From Robiginitomaculum sp. (GTDB taxonomy: Bacteria > Pseudomonadota > Alphaproteobacteria > Caulobacterales > Maricaulaceae), in assembly GCA_021647375.1 (NCBI GenBank), contig JAKIUV010000024.1:1-30249 (forward strand): a stretch of DNA of 30,249 nt, in the 5' to 3' direction. Below the pieces are notes generated by a model. The model was not told the DNA's origin, ran no database searches, and saw only the letters and a program-made list of their open reading frames with translations. Numbering within the stretch: position 1 is the stretch's first letter; each line of letters begins with the position of its first letter. Both the position numbers and the translations under genes were made by a program. Positions 8,216-16,792 of the stretch are shown here, piece after piece.

Positions 8216-8411
8216 AACAGGCCTCGTATTACTATAATTGCGCTTCCTTATAGGAGTAGGACAGAGGGTCAAGATATTATGTCTGTGACTTGCGAATAGC
8301 GGTTTAGTGCCTAGCGATTATTTTCATTAAGCCCCAACTACGCCAAGACCATTTTCAGGATTATTGTAGCTCCCTATAGAATGCGGTATACTCACAAACA
8401 AGACTCAGTAT

Positions 8412-10601
8412 TTACCCCACCTGCATGCGCGCCCCTTGTGTTTGAGAGATACCCCACTTTTCCAATTTCTCGGTCAGGGCCGAAATGGAGAGGGGTTTTG
8501 AAATATAGTCGTCCATATCGTTTTCAAGACAGCGTGCACGATCTCCAGACAATGTGTGCGCGGTGACGGCAATAATTGGCGTGCGTGCGCGACCCGTTTT
8601 TTCTTCCAAAGCCCGGATAGCATTGGTGGCTTCATAACCGTTCATTTCAGGCATGGATATATCCATGAGAACCAGTTTCGGCGCGAGGGCTTGCCATTTA
8701 TCTACGGCGACACGGCCATTAGGAACGATTTTATAGGTCAGTCCCATATCTTGCATAATATAGCTGATATAGATTTGGTTGACATCATTATCTTCGGCGA
8801 TGAGGACATCCAGACGGTTCTCTTGTTTAGTGCTATCTTGTTCAATGTTTTTCGGCTGGGAGTGTATATCTAGCACGAACTGCCGCGCACCGCCCAGTCT
8901 TTCTTGTACCGCAGGCGCTCTATCCGCTTGTATACCTTCTTGAACTCGCTTCTCCGTTCGCTCACGGTTTTTTAATATGTGTTTTTTCATTTTGGTTTTG
9001 ACAGCTCTATTGTTGAGCGCTCGCGCTTGTGTGATGGCATCACTGATGGCATCCAATAGTGCAGAAGACCGAGTTGGTTTTGTTAGAAAACGATTAATGC
9101 CAAGGCCGGACAAGCGCCTTTGCAACGCACTTTCATCTACCGAGGACAACATAACTGTCGGTAGGCTTCGGAACTCTGGACGAGTTTTCAAATTGCGGAT
9201 AAATGCCTCCCCCGTCATTACGGGCATTTGGTAATCAACAATAACCAGATCAATTTCGATGTTTTTCTGCTTGGCTTTTTCAAGCACAGCCAAGCCGAGC
9301 TGTCCTGATTCTACAGCTATGCAGTGGCATTTCCAGAACTGCATTTGCTCTTTCAAAATTTCTCGATTGATAAGGTTGTCATCAATCACAAGGATATTGG
9401 TGCCAGCAATTTTGGTCGATGACGTTTTCATTTCCGCTAAATTAGCCGCCAGGGGCAAGACTAATTTTATGGAAAATATCGAACCTTCCCCAACTTTACT
9501 TTTGGCGGTTATGGCGCCGCCCATAAGCTTGACCAAGTTAACGGCAATGCTGAGTCCAAGCCCCGTACCTTCATACTCGCGGGTCGTGCTACCATCCACC
9601 TGGCTGAACTTATCAAAAATATGCGCAAGCTTGTCTTCGGGAATACCAATGCCGGTATCGGAAACCTCTATGGTAAGGTTGGCATTATCCGCAACCACCT
9701 CGCCCTTAACGTCAATCAATACATGACCTTTATGGGTAAATTTAACGGCATTACCAACCAGATTGGTCATGATTTGCCGGATCCGACCAACATCTCCCAA
9801 ATATCTTGTGGGCAGGTCTGGCTGCATTCGCAAGAGCAAATCAATACCAGTATTAGCGGCGGCGCTGGACAGTAATGATGTTACATCCTCAATGGTTTCG
9901 CGCAACAAAAACGGGGCTTGGTCGAGCACGATTTTCCCGGCCTCGATTTTGGAGAAATCAAGAATATCATTGATGACTGTCAGTAAAGCTTCGCCTGAAC
10001 GCTCAATAACTTTGACCATATCTTTTTCACGCCGGTTTAAATTTCCCTCGGCAAGGATTTGCGCCATACCCATAATGCCGTTCATGGGTGTACGGATTTC
10101 GTGGCTCATATTGGCTAGAAACTCTGATTTTGCCAGACTAGAGTTTTCTTCTGCCTTGCGTGCTTTTTTCAGCTCAGATTCCCGCTTTTTCAAATCGGTA
10201 ATATCCACGCCAAGGCCGATCATGAAATTACCTATAGCGCGAAGGGTAACTCGACATTGCCGATTCTTTGTTGCAAACAACTCAAACGGTTTGTTGGTTT
10301 CATAGCACCGCAATGTACTGGCGACAGCCTCATTTATTTGTTCGTCAGGTAAATGGGGCAACAGGGTTCGTATTTGCTTTTCAATAGCAATTTTAATGCC
10401 TTCGCCCTTTTCCAAACCATTTATTAAATCTGGCCAAAAGCTACGTGCGGCAGGGTTTGCAAAAATGATTTCATAATTTTCACCGTATAGCATCAGCGGT
10501 GAGTTCGATAGATTTATAGACTTTACAAGCAGGCGCAGGGTTTCGACTGGTAGGTCTTGACTATTTGCTGTCTGCTCAGTGCCTATTATTTTTGTTGTCA
10601 T
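8412..10601 (-). CDS. Cytosolic hybrid sensor histidine kinase, PAS-HisKA-HATPase-REC-REC
   Basis: The kinase has 729 residues from the ATG at 10601. A PAS-like sensor spans about 25-140 (LMLYGENYEIIFANPAARSF). The H-box is FLANMSHEIRTP with His167. The ATP-binding domain shows the N-box (TNLVGNAVKFTHKG), DTGIGIPE and GTGLGLSI. Two receivers follow: the first with phospho-acceptor Asp456 (VIVDYQMP), the second with Asp647 (LMDISMP). No membrane segment is visible, so it senses a cytoplasmic signal. There is no output domain and no HPt domain, so phosphate must pass to a separate partner not found in this window. The frame is open to an ATG at 10658 that has GGAAGG only two bases upstream; the start is therefore uncertain by 19 residues. 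It follows the SIMPL gene on the same strand. Confidence 0.92.
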   Translation of the reverse strand: MTTKIIGTEQTANSQDLPVETLRLLVKSINLSNSPLMLYGENYEIIFANPAARSFWPDLINGLEKGEGIKIAIEKQIRTLLPHLPDEQINEAVASTLRCYETNKPFELFATKNRQCRVTLRAIGNFMIGLGVDITDLKKRESELKKARKAEENSSLAKSEFLANMSHEIRTPMNGIMGMAQILAEGNLNRREKDMVKVIERSGEALLTVINDILDFSKIEAGKIVLDQAPFLLRETIEDVTSLLSSAAANTGIDLLLRMQPDLPTRYLGDVGRIRQIMTNLVGNAVKFTHKGHVLIDVKGEVVADNANLTIEVSDTGIGIPEDKLAHIFDKFSQVDGSTTREYEGTGLGLSIAVNLVKLMGGAITAKSKVGEGSIFSIKLVLPLAANLAEMKTSSTKIAGTNILVIDDNLINREILKEQMQFWKCHCIAVESGQLGLAVLEKAKQKNIEIDLVIVDYQMPVMTGEAFIRNLKTRPEFRSLPTVMLSSVDESALQRRLSGLGINRFLTKPTRSSALLDAISDAITQARALNNRAVKTKMKKHILKNRERTEKRVQEGIQADRAPAVQERLGGARQFVLDIHSQPKNIEQDSTKQENRLDVLIAEDNDVNQIYISYIMQDMGLTYKIVPNGRVAVDKWQALAPKLVLMDISMPEMNGYEATNAIRALEEKTGRARTPIIAVTAHTLSGDRARCLENDMDDYISKPLSISALTEKLEKWGISQTQGARMQVG

Positions 10602-10733
10602 GGTCACGTGTTTTCTGTCCAAAATGGTCAATCCAGACAGTCTTACGCAAATTAGCATTGCCTTCCACTGAGCGGGTATCGATTGTGGAATGAATATGTA
10701 TCGTTATGGTAAACAAAAAGTTTAAAGCAACCA

Positions 10734-11480
10734 CTAATTGTGTGATTGTGGCTCCAGTGCATAGGTAATATTCACGGTCACAGACAAAGTTTGTTCGCCT
10801 GCGGCTACGGGTGTGCTACTTTCTAGATCCATACTTCGTGCCATCATCAGGGGTTGCGGCCTTGGCGATGAACCACCGCCCTCGCGGATTTCCAAAACTT
10901 TACCGAGGCGCACGCCTGCGGCCTTGGCCATGCTCTCAGCCTTAACGCGAGCTTGGGCTATGGCATCCATACGGGCTTTGGCGCGGGCGGATTTGGCATC
11001 TTTAATGGAAAAATTAATTCCGCCAATATTGTTAACCCCCGCCGATACCAGCGCGTCCAGCATCGAGCCGACTTTATCCAAATCATCAGACACGGCGCTG
11101 ACCGTATTGCGGACCTCATAGCCCGTAATGCGCGGCGCTTTACGATTTTGGTAGTCATATTGCGGCTGGAGCGACATTTGCGATGTGGTGATGTTGCGGT
11201 CTTTGATGCCGGCGGCTTTGAGGGCTTTGAATGCCGCATTCATTTGTTTGGCGTTTTTGCGCATAGCATCGCCTGCGGTCGCAGCTTGGGTGACAACACC
11301 CGCCGAAACGCTGGCGCGGTCAGGCGCTTGCGCAGCTTGTCCGGTGGCGGAGACATATAATTTACCTAGCCCCATCATTTCGTAGGACGCTGAATTATCA
11401 TGGGCGGCGGCAGTTTGGTTGGTTGCAGGTGAACAGGACATAGCTAATATACTCGCAGTTATAAGAATGAATTTTTTCAT
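10734..11480 (-). CDS. SIMPL-domain (DUF541) lipoprotein
   Basis: This 248-residue secreted protein is of the SIMPL/DUF541 family (Omp26/BP26-like). It starts with a short signal ending in an atypical lipobox (LAMSC, Cys16), so it is probably lipid-anchored. The SIMPL core runs from about residue 40 (LYVSATGQAAQAPDRASV) to the C-terminus (LSVTVNITYALEP), with AKARMDAIAQARVKAESMAK in the helical part. Members form ring-like periplasmic oligomers; the biochemical role is not settled. GAGGA six bases before the ATG supports the start. The hybrid kinase gene follows on the same strand with no obvious terminator between, so co-transcription is possible. Confidence 0.87.
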   Translation of the reverse strand: MKKFILITASILAMSCSPATNQTAAAHDNSASYEMMGLGKLYVSATGQAAQAPDRASVSAGVVTQAATAGDAMRKNAKQMNAAFKALKAAGIKDRNITTSQMSLQPQYDYQNRKAPRITGYEVRNTVSAVSDDLDKVGSMLDALVSAGVNNIGGINFSIKDAKSARAKARMDAIAQARVKAESMAKAAGVRLGKVLEIREGGGSSPRPQPLMMARSMDLESSTPVAAGEQTLSVTVNITYALEPQSHN

Positions 11481-11640
11481 GAGGTCTTCCTCTTTAATGG
11501 TTTCAAGAACGGCACCTTGCGCAAAGCATACTCTATTTTGGTATATGCACCAAATGGCAATAACACTTTAGGGGCTGAGTAGGAATTAGGGCTTTTCTTA
11601 TGGCCAGGTTGTCGCTATAGGAGCCGCATAACCGAATGGG

Positions 11641-11717
11641 GGGTGAGTAGCTCAGTTGGTTAGAGCCGCCGGCTCATAACCGGCTGGTCGGGGGTTCAAG
11701 TCCCTCCTCACCCACCA
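11641..11717 (+). tRNA. tRNA with CAT anticodon (elongator Met or Ile2)
   Basis: A complete 77-base cloverleaf with encoded CCA. Acceptor GGGTGAG pairs with CTCACCC, the D-arm is GCTCAGTTGGTTAGAGC, the anticodon stem is GCCGG/CCGGC around loop CTCATAA, and the T-stem is GGGGG/CCCTC. The first pair is G-C, so it is not an initiator tRNA. A CAT anticodon without initiator features is either elongator Met or the lysidine-modified Ile tRNA read by TilS. The variable loop and T-loop (TGGTC, TTCAAGT) look like E. coli Ile2, but this does not decide it. Confidence 0.95.
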
Positions 11718-11806
11718 GCCTTCACCCCAAATGGGACTACGGCTCGGCAAGCCAGCCCTGACAATCACAATTCTATCAGTGACACACGATAGGGGCGAAA
11801 GGCTGT

Positions 11807-11835
11807 CGCGCCGAAGCCTTGGCGTAGGCGGACTA
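11807..11835. repeat. REP-like imperfect palindrome with GAA/GTA internal loop
   Basis: The element has nested arms: CGCC, then GAA, then GCC, a TT turn, then GGC, GTA and GGCG. The outer and inner arms pair, while GAA and GTA face each other as an internal loop. The same architecture, with a longer inner stem, occurs at 24763-24795. Both copies lie just beside a tRNA gene. It does not fall in a gene and has no T tract, so it is unlikely to be a simple terminator. Confidence 0.5.
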
Positions 11836-11864
11836 CCGGGTTACAGCCCATCTCACAAAGTGTT

Positions 11865-11886
11865 CATATGCAACCCCTTGCATATG
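11865..11886. promoter_or_regulatory. Perfect inverted repeat upstream of the old yellow enzyme gene, likely operator
   Basis: Arms CATATGCAA (11865-11873) and TTGCATATG (11878-11886) are perfect 9-bp inverted repeats around CCCC, 54 bases before the ATG of the flavin oxidoreductase gene. Symmetry, size and position fit a dimeric repressor or activator site (TetR, MarR or ArsR class). No such regulator gene is next to it, so the binding protein is unknown. A hairpin in the leader RNA is the alternative. Confidence 0.55.
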
Positions 11887-11939
11887 CCTCTTTAGCTGAT
11901 ACAAACGCGCAAACATATTACGTTTTAAAGGAACCCCTG

Positions 11940-13058
11940 ATGACCAACCCGCTTTTTGAACCATTTACATGCCGTGGCCTTACGCTGCAAAACCGTGTTG
12001 TTATGGCCCCAATGACACGGAGTTTTTCGCCGGGCGGTGTAGCGGGGGATAATGTTGCGGATTATTATGCGCGCCGGGCGGCGGCTGATGTTGGTTTAAT
12101 TTTGACCGAGGGCGTGGTCATTGATCGCAAAGGTGCGGGACAAGATGCCAACACCCCACTTTTCCACGGCGAAAAACCACTTATGGGTTGGAAGAATGTT
12201 TGCGAGAAAGTTCACGCGGCGGACGGCAAAATCGTGCCGCAAATCTGGCATGAAGGCATGGTGCGCAAGCCCGGCACTGGGCATTTTCCGGACGCTTCAT
12301 CCGATAGCCCGTCCGGCCTGACCCATACGGGTAAGCAAGTTTCCGAAGCGCCGAGTACCGCGGAAATTGAAGACATGGTCGCATCTTTTGCCCGCGCCGC
12401 AGGAGATGCGGCTCGGCTCGGTTTCGACGCGGTTGAAATCCACGGCGCTCACGGCTATCTGATCGATCAGTTTTTCTGGGGTGTGATGAATATACGAGAG
12501 GATAAGTACGGCGGCGGTTTGGTCGAGCGGGCGCACTTCGCAGGCGAAATTATCAAGGAATGTCGCAAAGCCATGAACGCCAATGGCGGTGAGGGCATGC
12601 CGCTTATTTTGCGCTTCTCCCAATGGAAACAACAAGACTACGGCGCGAGGCTCGCCGAAACACCACAAGAATTAGGCGCTTTCCTACAAGTGTTCGTAGA
12701 TGCCGGTATAGACATTCTGCATTGCTCCCAGCGCCGTTACCAAGAGCCGGAATTTCCAGAAATAGAGAAAGGCGCGGATTTAAACCTCGCTGGCTGGACC
12801 AAAAAACTCACCGGACTACCAACAATTACGGTTGGGTCTGTCGGTCTATCCAGTGATTTCTTTGGTGCGTTCGTAGGCCAAGGCTCAGCCGCAGCTTCCT
12901 TTGATGATTTGTTCGAGCGCTTGGATAAAGGCGAATTCGACATGGTCGCCGTTGGTCGCGCCCTCCTGCAAGACCCGCACTGGGCTACCAAGGTGAAAGA
13001 AAACCGTATGGACGAGTTGATGGATTACGACGCGGCGGCGCTAGCGGTTTTGAGCTAG
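11940..13058 (+). CDS. Old yellow enzyme family NADH:flavin oxidoreductase
   Basis: This 372-residue FMN-dependent TIM-barrel ene-reductase begins with the family pattern LFEPFTCRGLTLQNRVVMAP and continues with the HGAHGYLIDQFF active-site region (HxxH pair binding substrate), FDAVEIHGAHGY, and VGRALLQDP near the end, which holds the phosphate-binding Arg. Members reduce activated C=C bonds or nitro groups of electrophiles; the natural substrate cannot be read from the sequence. The ATG at 11940 is chosen over the frame's first ATG at 11868 because AAAGGAA lies at the right distance and homology begins there. The stop TAG overlaps the GTG start of the next gene, so the two are translationally coupled. 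The palindrome at 11865-11886 is the probable control site. Confidence 0.92.
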   Translation: MTNPLFEPFTCRGLTLQNRVVMAPMTRSFSPGGVAGDNVADYYARRAAADVGLILTEGVVIDRKGAGQDANTPLFHGEKPLMGWKNVCEKVHAADGKIVPQIWHEGMVRKPGTGHFPDASSDSPSGLTHTGKQVSEAPSTAEIEDMVASFARAAGDAARLGFDAVEIHGAHGYLIDQFFWGVMNIREDKYGGGLVERAHFAGEIIKECRKAMNANGGEGMPLILRFSQWKQQDYGARLAETPQELGAFLQVFVDAGIDILHCSQRRYQEPEFPEIEKGADLNLAGWTKKLTGLPTITVGSVGLSSDFFGAFVGQGSAAASFDDLFERLDKGEFDMVAVGRALLQDPHWATKVKENRMDELMDYDAAALAVLS

Positions 13059-13684
13059 TGCCTACAATCTTGCGTACCAGTTCCACAAGATGGGTGCAAC
13101 TTATGGAAGCCTTTGCTCTGCCTGCTAACATGGATGTTTTTGATCAACTCATCAACGCCTATAGCGAAAAACACAGAGCCTACCACACGCTGGAACATAT
13201 TGACGCCTGCCTATACCATCTTGATGTTGTGGCTGGCCACGCTGACATTCCCCACGAAATTGAAATGGCGCTCTGGTTTCATGATGCCGTATATAACCCG
13301 TTTTCAAGCAAGAATGAAGCAGACAGTGCCGGTTGGGCGCAAATATTTCTAAAAGAAAACCATGTTTCAGGCGAAAGTGTTGAACGCATTCATACCCTTA
13401 TCATGGTGACGCAAAATCATGCCAACACCGAGGATGTAGACACAGGGTTGATGTTGGATATTGACCTGAGCATTCTGGGCGCCCCGCCCGAAATTTATGA
13501 CCAGTTCGAGAAAAATATCCGCACGGAATACAAGCGCGTCCCGTGGTTTGTATTCAAGAAGAAGCGCAAAGAAATCTTGCAAAGCTTTCTCGCCAACGAG
13601 CGAATTTACAATCACCCACATTTTTCAAACATGTTGGAGACGCAAGCGAGGGAAAATTTGTCGCGTGCTATTGCGGACTTGTAA
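13058..13684 (+). CDS. HD-domain metal-dependent phosphohydrolase-like protein (COG4339 type)
   Basis: This 208-residue protein has HD-superfamily residues: HTLEHI (H43, H47), the WFHDAVYNP pair (H75, D76) and a later Asp in LMLDIDLSILG. This pattern is found in the COG4339 predicted hydrolases, whose substrates are unknown. The GTG at 13058 overlaps the TAG of the oxidoreductase gene. It is accepted because homology to the family appears to begin before the internal ATG at 13103 (the RWVQLMEAF segment). Coupling to the ene-reductase suggests a shared function, which is inference. Its stop abuts the stop of the convergent GNAT-like gene, with no terminator between. Confidence 0.82.
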   Translation: MPTILRTSSTRWVQLMEAFALPANMDVFDQLINAYSEKHRAYHTLEHIDACLYHLDVVAGHADIPHEIEMALWFHDAVYNPFSSKNEADSAGWAQIFLKENHVSGESVERIHTLIMVTQNHANTEDVDTGLMLDIDLSILGAPPEIYDQFEKNIRTEYKRVPWFVFKKKRKEILQSFLANERIYNHPHFSNMLETQARENLSRAIADL

Positions 13685-14842
13685 TCACCCGCCCTTAACC
13701 GCCCTCAACATGGCTTTAGATCGGCCTGACAGGCTAGCATCGCAGGCGCTGATTTGGGTGTAGCGGCGGCGGGCTTTGCCGGGGATGCGGCCCAATTTAC
13801 CCAATTTGTTTTCGCCGAAGTTTTCCAAATTGCCGTATAGCTTTGACAGGGCTGCGGCGGGGCCGCTGGCGGCTACGAAACCGGAGCTGACAGATATATT
13901 TTCGCTTGCGTAATGGCGTTTATAGCCGTCTACGCCCTCGCCGAGGTCGATACGTTGATAGCCCAAATTTTGCGCTTCGTCGATCAGGGCTTCGAGCAAT
14001 TGTATGCCGGGTGCTAGATTGTAAAATTCATTATTATAAGCCACCATCCAAGAGTGGAAAGTGGTGCCGTCCGACAACCCCAAATCAACGGCGGCCAATA
14101 GGTCGCCGAAATACATACAGTGCATATCGGTACGCAGGCCCGCATCTTGTCCGCGCCGCCAAAGCTCACTCAGAAGCGCCCGCGTCCAATTTGCGGACAG
14201 CACATCATATTTACCGCTCTCGTCGAATTTCTCCCGCTTCCATTGCGTCAATTGGTCGAACACGGCTTGGTCGGTCGAATTAAATTCGAAACGGCGCGGG
14301 CCGTGTGCTTCGGACTTGCGGATACGGCGACGATTGCTCTTCAGGTGTCGGCGGTAAGAGCTGTCTCGGGCGGCACGCCAGTCTACTGCGCCCATGCTTA
14401 TATCCATGACCGTGCAGGGCGTCTTCTCCCGCACATAACTTGCGAGCATACCGCCCGTGTCGATTAACGTGGAGAAATGATAAGCACCAAACCCGGCTTG
14501 TTTAAGTATGGTGTGCGCGTCAAAACTGGTCTCGGGCGCACAGATAAAACCTTGATAATCGGTCATGGGCGCACCGACGGGGCGGGCGAAACCGACCTTG
14601 CCAGTGGCGTTGATTTGGGCTTGGAAGGGGAGGAAGGCTACGGGGTTCGCGTTTTTTGTGACCACCAATACATGGACATCACCGCTGAGCCGGCCAAGCA
14701 ATTGCGTATAGCCAATATGAAAATATGGGCTGTACAGAGCCGGATTGCCAGCACGGAATTGCGTCCACGCCGAAGCCTGTTCGGAGGTTAGTGCCTCTAT
14801 TGGCAGTATCATTGTTTGCAGGCTATCCACATCCCTCACCAT
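13685..14842 (-). CDS. GNAT/FemAB-like acyltransferase (CelD/BioF2-like, Acetyltransf_6)
   Basis: This 385-residue protein has a double GNAT fold. SYRRHLKSNRRRIRKSEAHG around residues 160-180 is the basic segment typical of the CelD/BioF2-like group. GDLLAAVDLGLSDGTTFHSW and PGIQLLEALIDEAQNLGYQR in the second half match the acetyl-CoA-binding Acetyltransf_6 domain, and LDLG-type IDLGEGVDGYKRHY closes it. Members are linked to capsule, cellulose and peptidoglycan modification; the acceptor here is unknown. No signal or membrane segment is seen. The start is uncertain: ATG 14842 has no clear ribosome site and ATG 14812 is an alternative. It is monocistronic, convergent with the HD gene. Confidence 0.8.
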   Translation of the reverse strand: MVRDVDSLQTMILPIEALTSEQASAWTQFRAGNPALYSPYFHIGYTQLLGRLSGDVHVLVVTKNANPVAFLPFQAQINATGKVGFARPVGAPMTDYQGFICAPETSFDAHTILKQAGFGAYHFSTLIDTGGMLASYVREKTPCTVMDISMGAVDWRAARDSSYRRHLKSNRRRIRKSEAHGPRRFEFNSTDQAVFDQLTQWKREKFDESGKYDVLSANWTRALLSELWRRGQDAGLRTDMHCMYFGDLLAAVDLGLSDGTTFHSWMVAYNNEFYNLAPGIQLLEALIDEAQNLGYQRIDLGEGVDGYKRHYASENISVSSGFVAASGPAAALSKLYGNLENFGENKLGKLGRIPGKARRRYTQISACDASLSGRSKAMLRAVKGG

Positions 14843-14900
14843 AATTGTTGAAGGGGGTTATAGCAAAATTATGTAAAAACAGCCTTAATGCGGCGAAAGA

Positions 14901-15395
14901 TTATATGGCCGGTACAGCCGAGCTAATGAGATTAAGCGGTAACGCCGTGGTGTCTTTGGCTTGGCGTAGGGCGATGCGGGATTGCACATCTGAAACCAAC
15001 GAAAATGACAATAGTTTTTCGCGCAGGAAACGGTCATAGGCGTGCATGTCCGAGGTGACAATGCGCAGCATATAATCCACCGCACCCGTTACGACGGCAC
15101 ATTGCACCACTTCGGGCATAGTCTGAATAGCCTGCTCAAATTTCTCCATATTATCTTTGTTGGGCATGGCCAACTTGACCGCGACAAAGACCTCGAAATC
15201 TAGACCTAATTTTTCCCGCGACAGGCGCGTGACACGCTGCTTGATAATGCCGTCTTCTTCCATACGTTTAATCCGGCGCCAGCACGGAGATGAGGACAGG
15301 CCAACTTTATCGGCAATTTCAGCTACAGAAAGCGCGGCATCATTTTGGATGACATGCAGGATTTTGGCGTCAATACTATCAAGCTTAATAGACAT
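14901..15395 (-). CDS. bkdR: Lrp/AsnC-family regulator, probably of the bkd operon
   Basis: This 164-residue regulator has an N-terminal helix-turn-helix (LSVAEIADKVGLSSSPCWRR) and a C-terminal RAM ligand-binding domain (EVVQCAVVTGAVDYMLRI), the standard Lrp layout. It is transcribed divergently from the branched-chain 2-oxoacid dehydrogenase genes. In Pseudomonas putida the Lrp homologue BkdR lies divergent from bkd and activates it in response to branched-chain amino acids, so the same role is likely here. The ATG at 15395 is preferred; GAGAAA lies five bases before it, and an upstream ATG at 15407 would add four residues. The symbol is given by context, not by sequence identity. Confidence 0.9.
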   Translation of the reverse strand: MSIKLDSIDAKILHVIQNDAALSVAEIADKVGLSSSPCWRRIKRMEEDGIIKQRVTRLSREKLGLDFEVFVAVKLAMPNKDNMEKFEQAIQTMPEVVQCAVVTGAVDYMLRIVTSDMHAYDRFLREKLLSFSLVSDVQSRIALRQAKDTTALPLNLISSAVPAI

Positions 15396-15527
15396 ATTAT
15401 TTCTCATTATTCATAATTAGCGTAATTTTATGCCTATATATGCACTCAATAAAGATTATTTGCAAACATAAACGCCGAATAATCAGGTAATAATACCTAA
15501 AATTACTCCTCCAACAGGATTGTCTCT
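15396..15527. promoter_or_regulatory. Divergent Lrp/bkd control region
   Basis: This AT-rich 132-base spacer lies between the Lrp-type gene and the bkd operon. It contains a short dyad, AGGTA/TACCT (15485-15489 and 15494-15498), and an imperfect dyad around 15410-15432 (ATAATTA/TAATTTTAT). Such degenerate AT-rich sites suit an Lrp octamer. I could not assign a clear -35/-10 pair. Confidence 0.5.
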
Positions 15528-16790
15528 ATGGTCGCCCACAAAACTAGCCGCAAAAACATATCTAACCTGCATGTCCCCGAACCCCTAAACAGGCCAGGTG
15601 CTACGCCTGATTTTTCAGACCTGCATATGCCAGACCTTGTCTCTGACAAAACCCATACCCTGCCGCGTCCTATCCCTTTGGTGGATGCTTTTGAGACCGA
15701 GCAACTCGCGTCTGGGCTTGTACGGGTTTTGACACTGGATGGCCGCGCGAAAGGCCCTTGGGATCCCAAACTTGATGCAGACACCCTACGGCTTGGTCTG
15801 CGCAATATGATGCTTACCCGGAGTGTTGATAAACGCATGTTCATTATACAGCGCCAAGGCAAAGCATCGTTTTATATGAAGAGCCTGGGCGAAGAAGCTA
15901 TTGCCGTTGCCAGTGCTATGGCGCTCAAAGATGACGACATGGTGTTTCCGTCCTATCGCCAACAAGGTTTATTATTGACGCGCGGTTATCCCCTTAGGGA
16001 TTTAATGTGCCAGGTTTTATCAAATTCCGGCGATAAACTTGAAGGCAAAGCTATTCCAATTTGTTATTCGTCCCGTGAAAAGGCGTTCTATTCTATTGGC
16101 GCGTCCCTTGGCACCCAAATGAGCCACGCCGTCGGCTGGGCTATGGCCTGTGCCTATAAGGGTACGGACGGTGTTTCGTGCGCCTTTACGGGCGAGGGCG
16201 CTACTGCGGAGGGGGATTTCCATTATGCTTTGACGTTTTCGTCCACTTACCGCGCCCCTGCCATTATCAATATTGTCAATAACCAGTGGGCAATTTCGTC
16301 GTTTCAAGGGATTGCGGCGGGGGCTAGTAAAACATTTGCTTACCGTGGTCTTGGTTTTGGCTTGGCCAGCTTACGCATTGACGGCAATGATTTTTTGGCG
16401 GTTTATGCGGCGATTAAATGGGCGGCTGAAAGAGCGCGCACGGGCGGCGGCGCGACCGTTATCGAACATTTCACCTACCGCAAAGAGGGGCATTCTACCT
16501 CTGATGACCCAAGCAAATACCGGGCTAAGGATGAACCAAATGCGTGGCCGCTCGGCGATCCGGTTGACCGCTTGAAACGGCATTTGATTTTGATGGGTGA
16601 ATGGGACGACGAACGCCACGAGGCGCTTGAGAAAGAATTGGATGCCTATGTGCTTAAAACCTATAAGGAGGCCGAAAGCTTTGGCACATTGACCACGCAG
16701 ACGGGGATTAACCCGGCCACGATGTTCGAGAAAGTTTACGAAGACATGCCGGAACATTTGCGCCGCCAGCGCCAAGAATTGGGGATATAG
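15528..16790 (+). CDS. bkdA1: Branched-chain 2-oxoacid dehydrogenase E1 alpha subunit
   Basis: This 420-residue subunit is the TPP-binding half of E1, which decarboxylates the 2-oxoacids derived from Val, Leu and Ile. The TPP/Mg motif reads FTGEGATAEGDFHYALTFSS and ends in NIVNNQWAIS. The phosphorylation-loop region follows (EHFTYRKEGHSTSDDPSKYR), and YRQQGLLLTRGYPL is typical of the branched-chain rather than the pyruvate enzyme. AGGA stands upstream of the ATG. The E1 beta gene starts two bases after the stop. First gene of the bkd operon. Confidence 0.96.
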   Translation: MVAHKTSRKNISNLHVPEPLNRPGATPDFSDLHMPDLVSDKTHTLPRPIPLVDAFETEQLASGLVRVLTLDGRAKGPWDPKLDADTLRLGLRNMMLTRSVDKRMFIIQRQGKASFYMKSLGEEAIAVASAMALKDDDMVFPSYRQQGLLLTRGYPLRDLMCQVLSNSGDKLEGKAIPICYSSREKAFYSIGASLGTQMSHAVGWAMACAYKGTDGVSCAFTGEGATAEGDFHYALTFSSTYRAPAIINIVNNQWAISSFQGIAAGASKTFAYRGLGFGLASLRIDGNDFLAVYAAIKWAAERARTGGGATVIEHFTYRKEGHSTSDDPSKYRAKDEPNAWPLGDPVDRLKRHLILMGEWDDERHEALEKELDAYVLKTYKEAESFGTLTTQTGINPATMFEKVYEDMPEHLRRQRQELGI

Positions 16791-16792
16791 AT

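Noticed and set aside
8247..8272. TTGACC and TATAAG as a ppa promoter
   Set aside because: The spacer is only 14 bases, too short for a sigma-70 promoter; no better pair was found.
11641..11717. Initiator tRNA-fMet
   Set aside because: The first acceptor pair is G-C, not the unpaired C-A of initiators.
13670..13700. Terminator between the convergent HD and GNAT-like genes
   Set aside because: The two stop codons abut and no stem-loop is present.
15408..15527. Riboswitch or attenuator before the bkd operon
   Set aside because: The leader is short and AT-rich with only a 5-bp dyad; no known aptamer pattern is visible.
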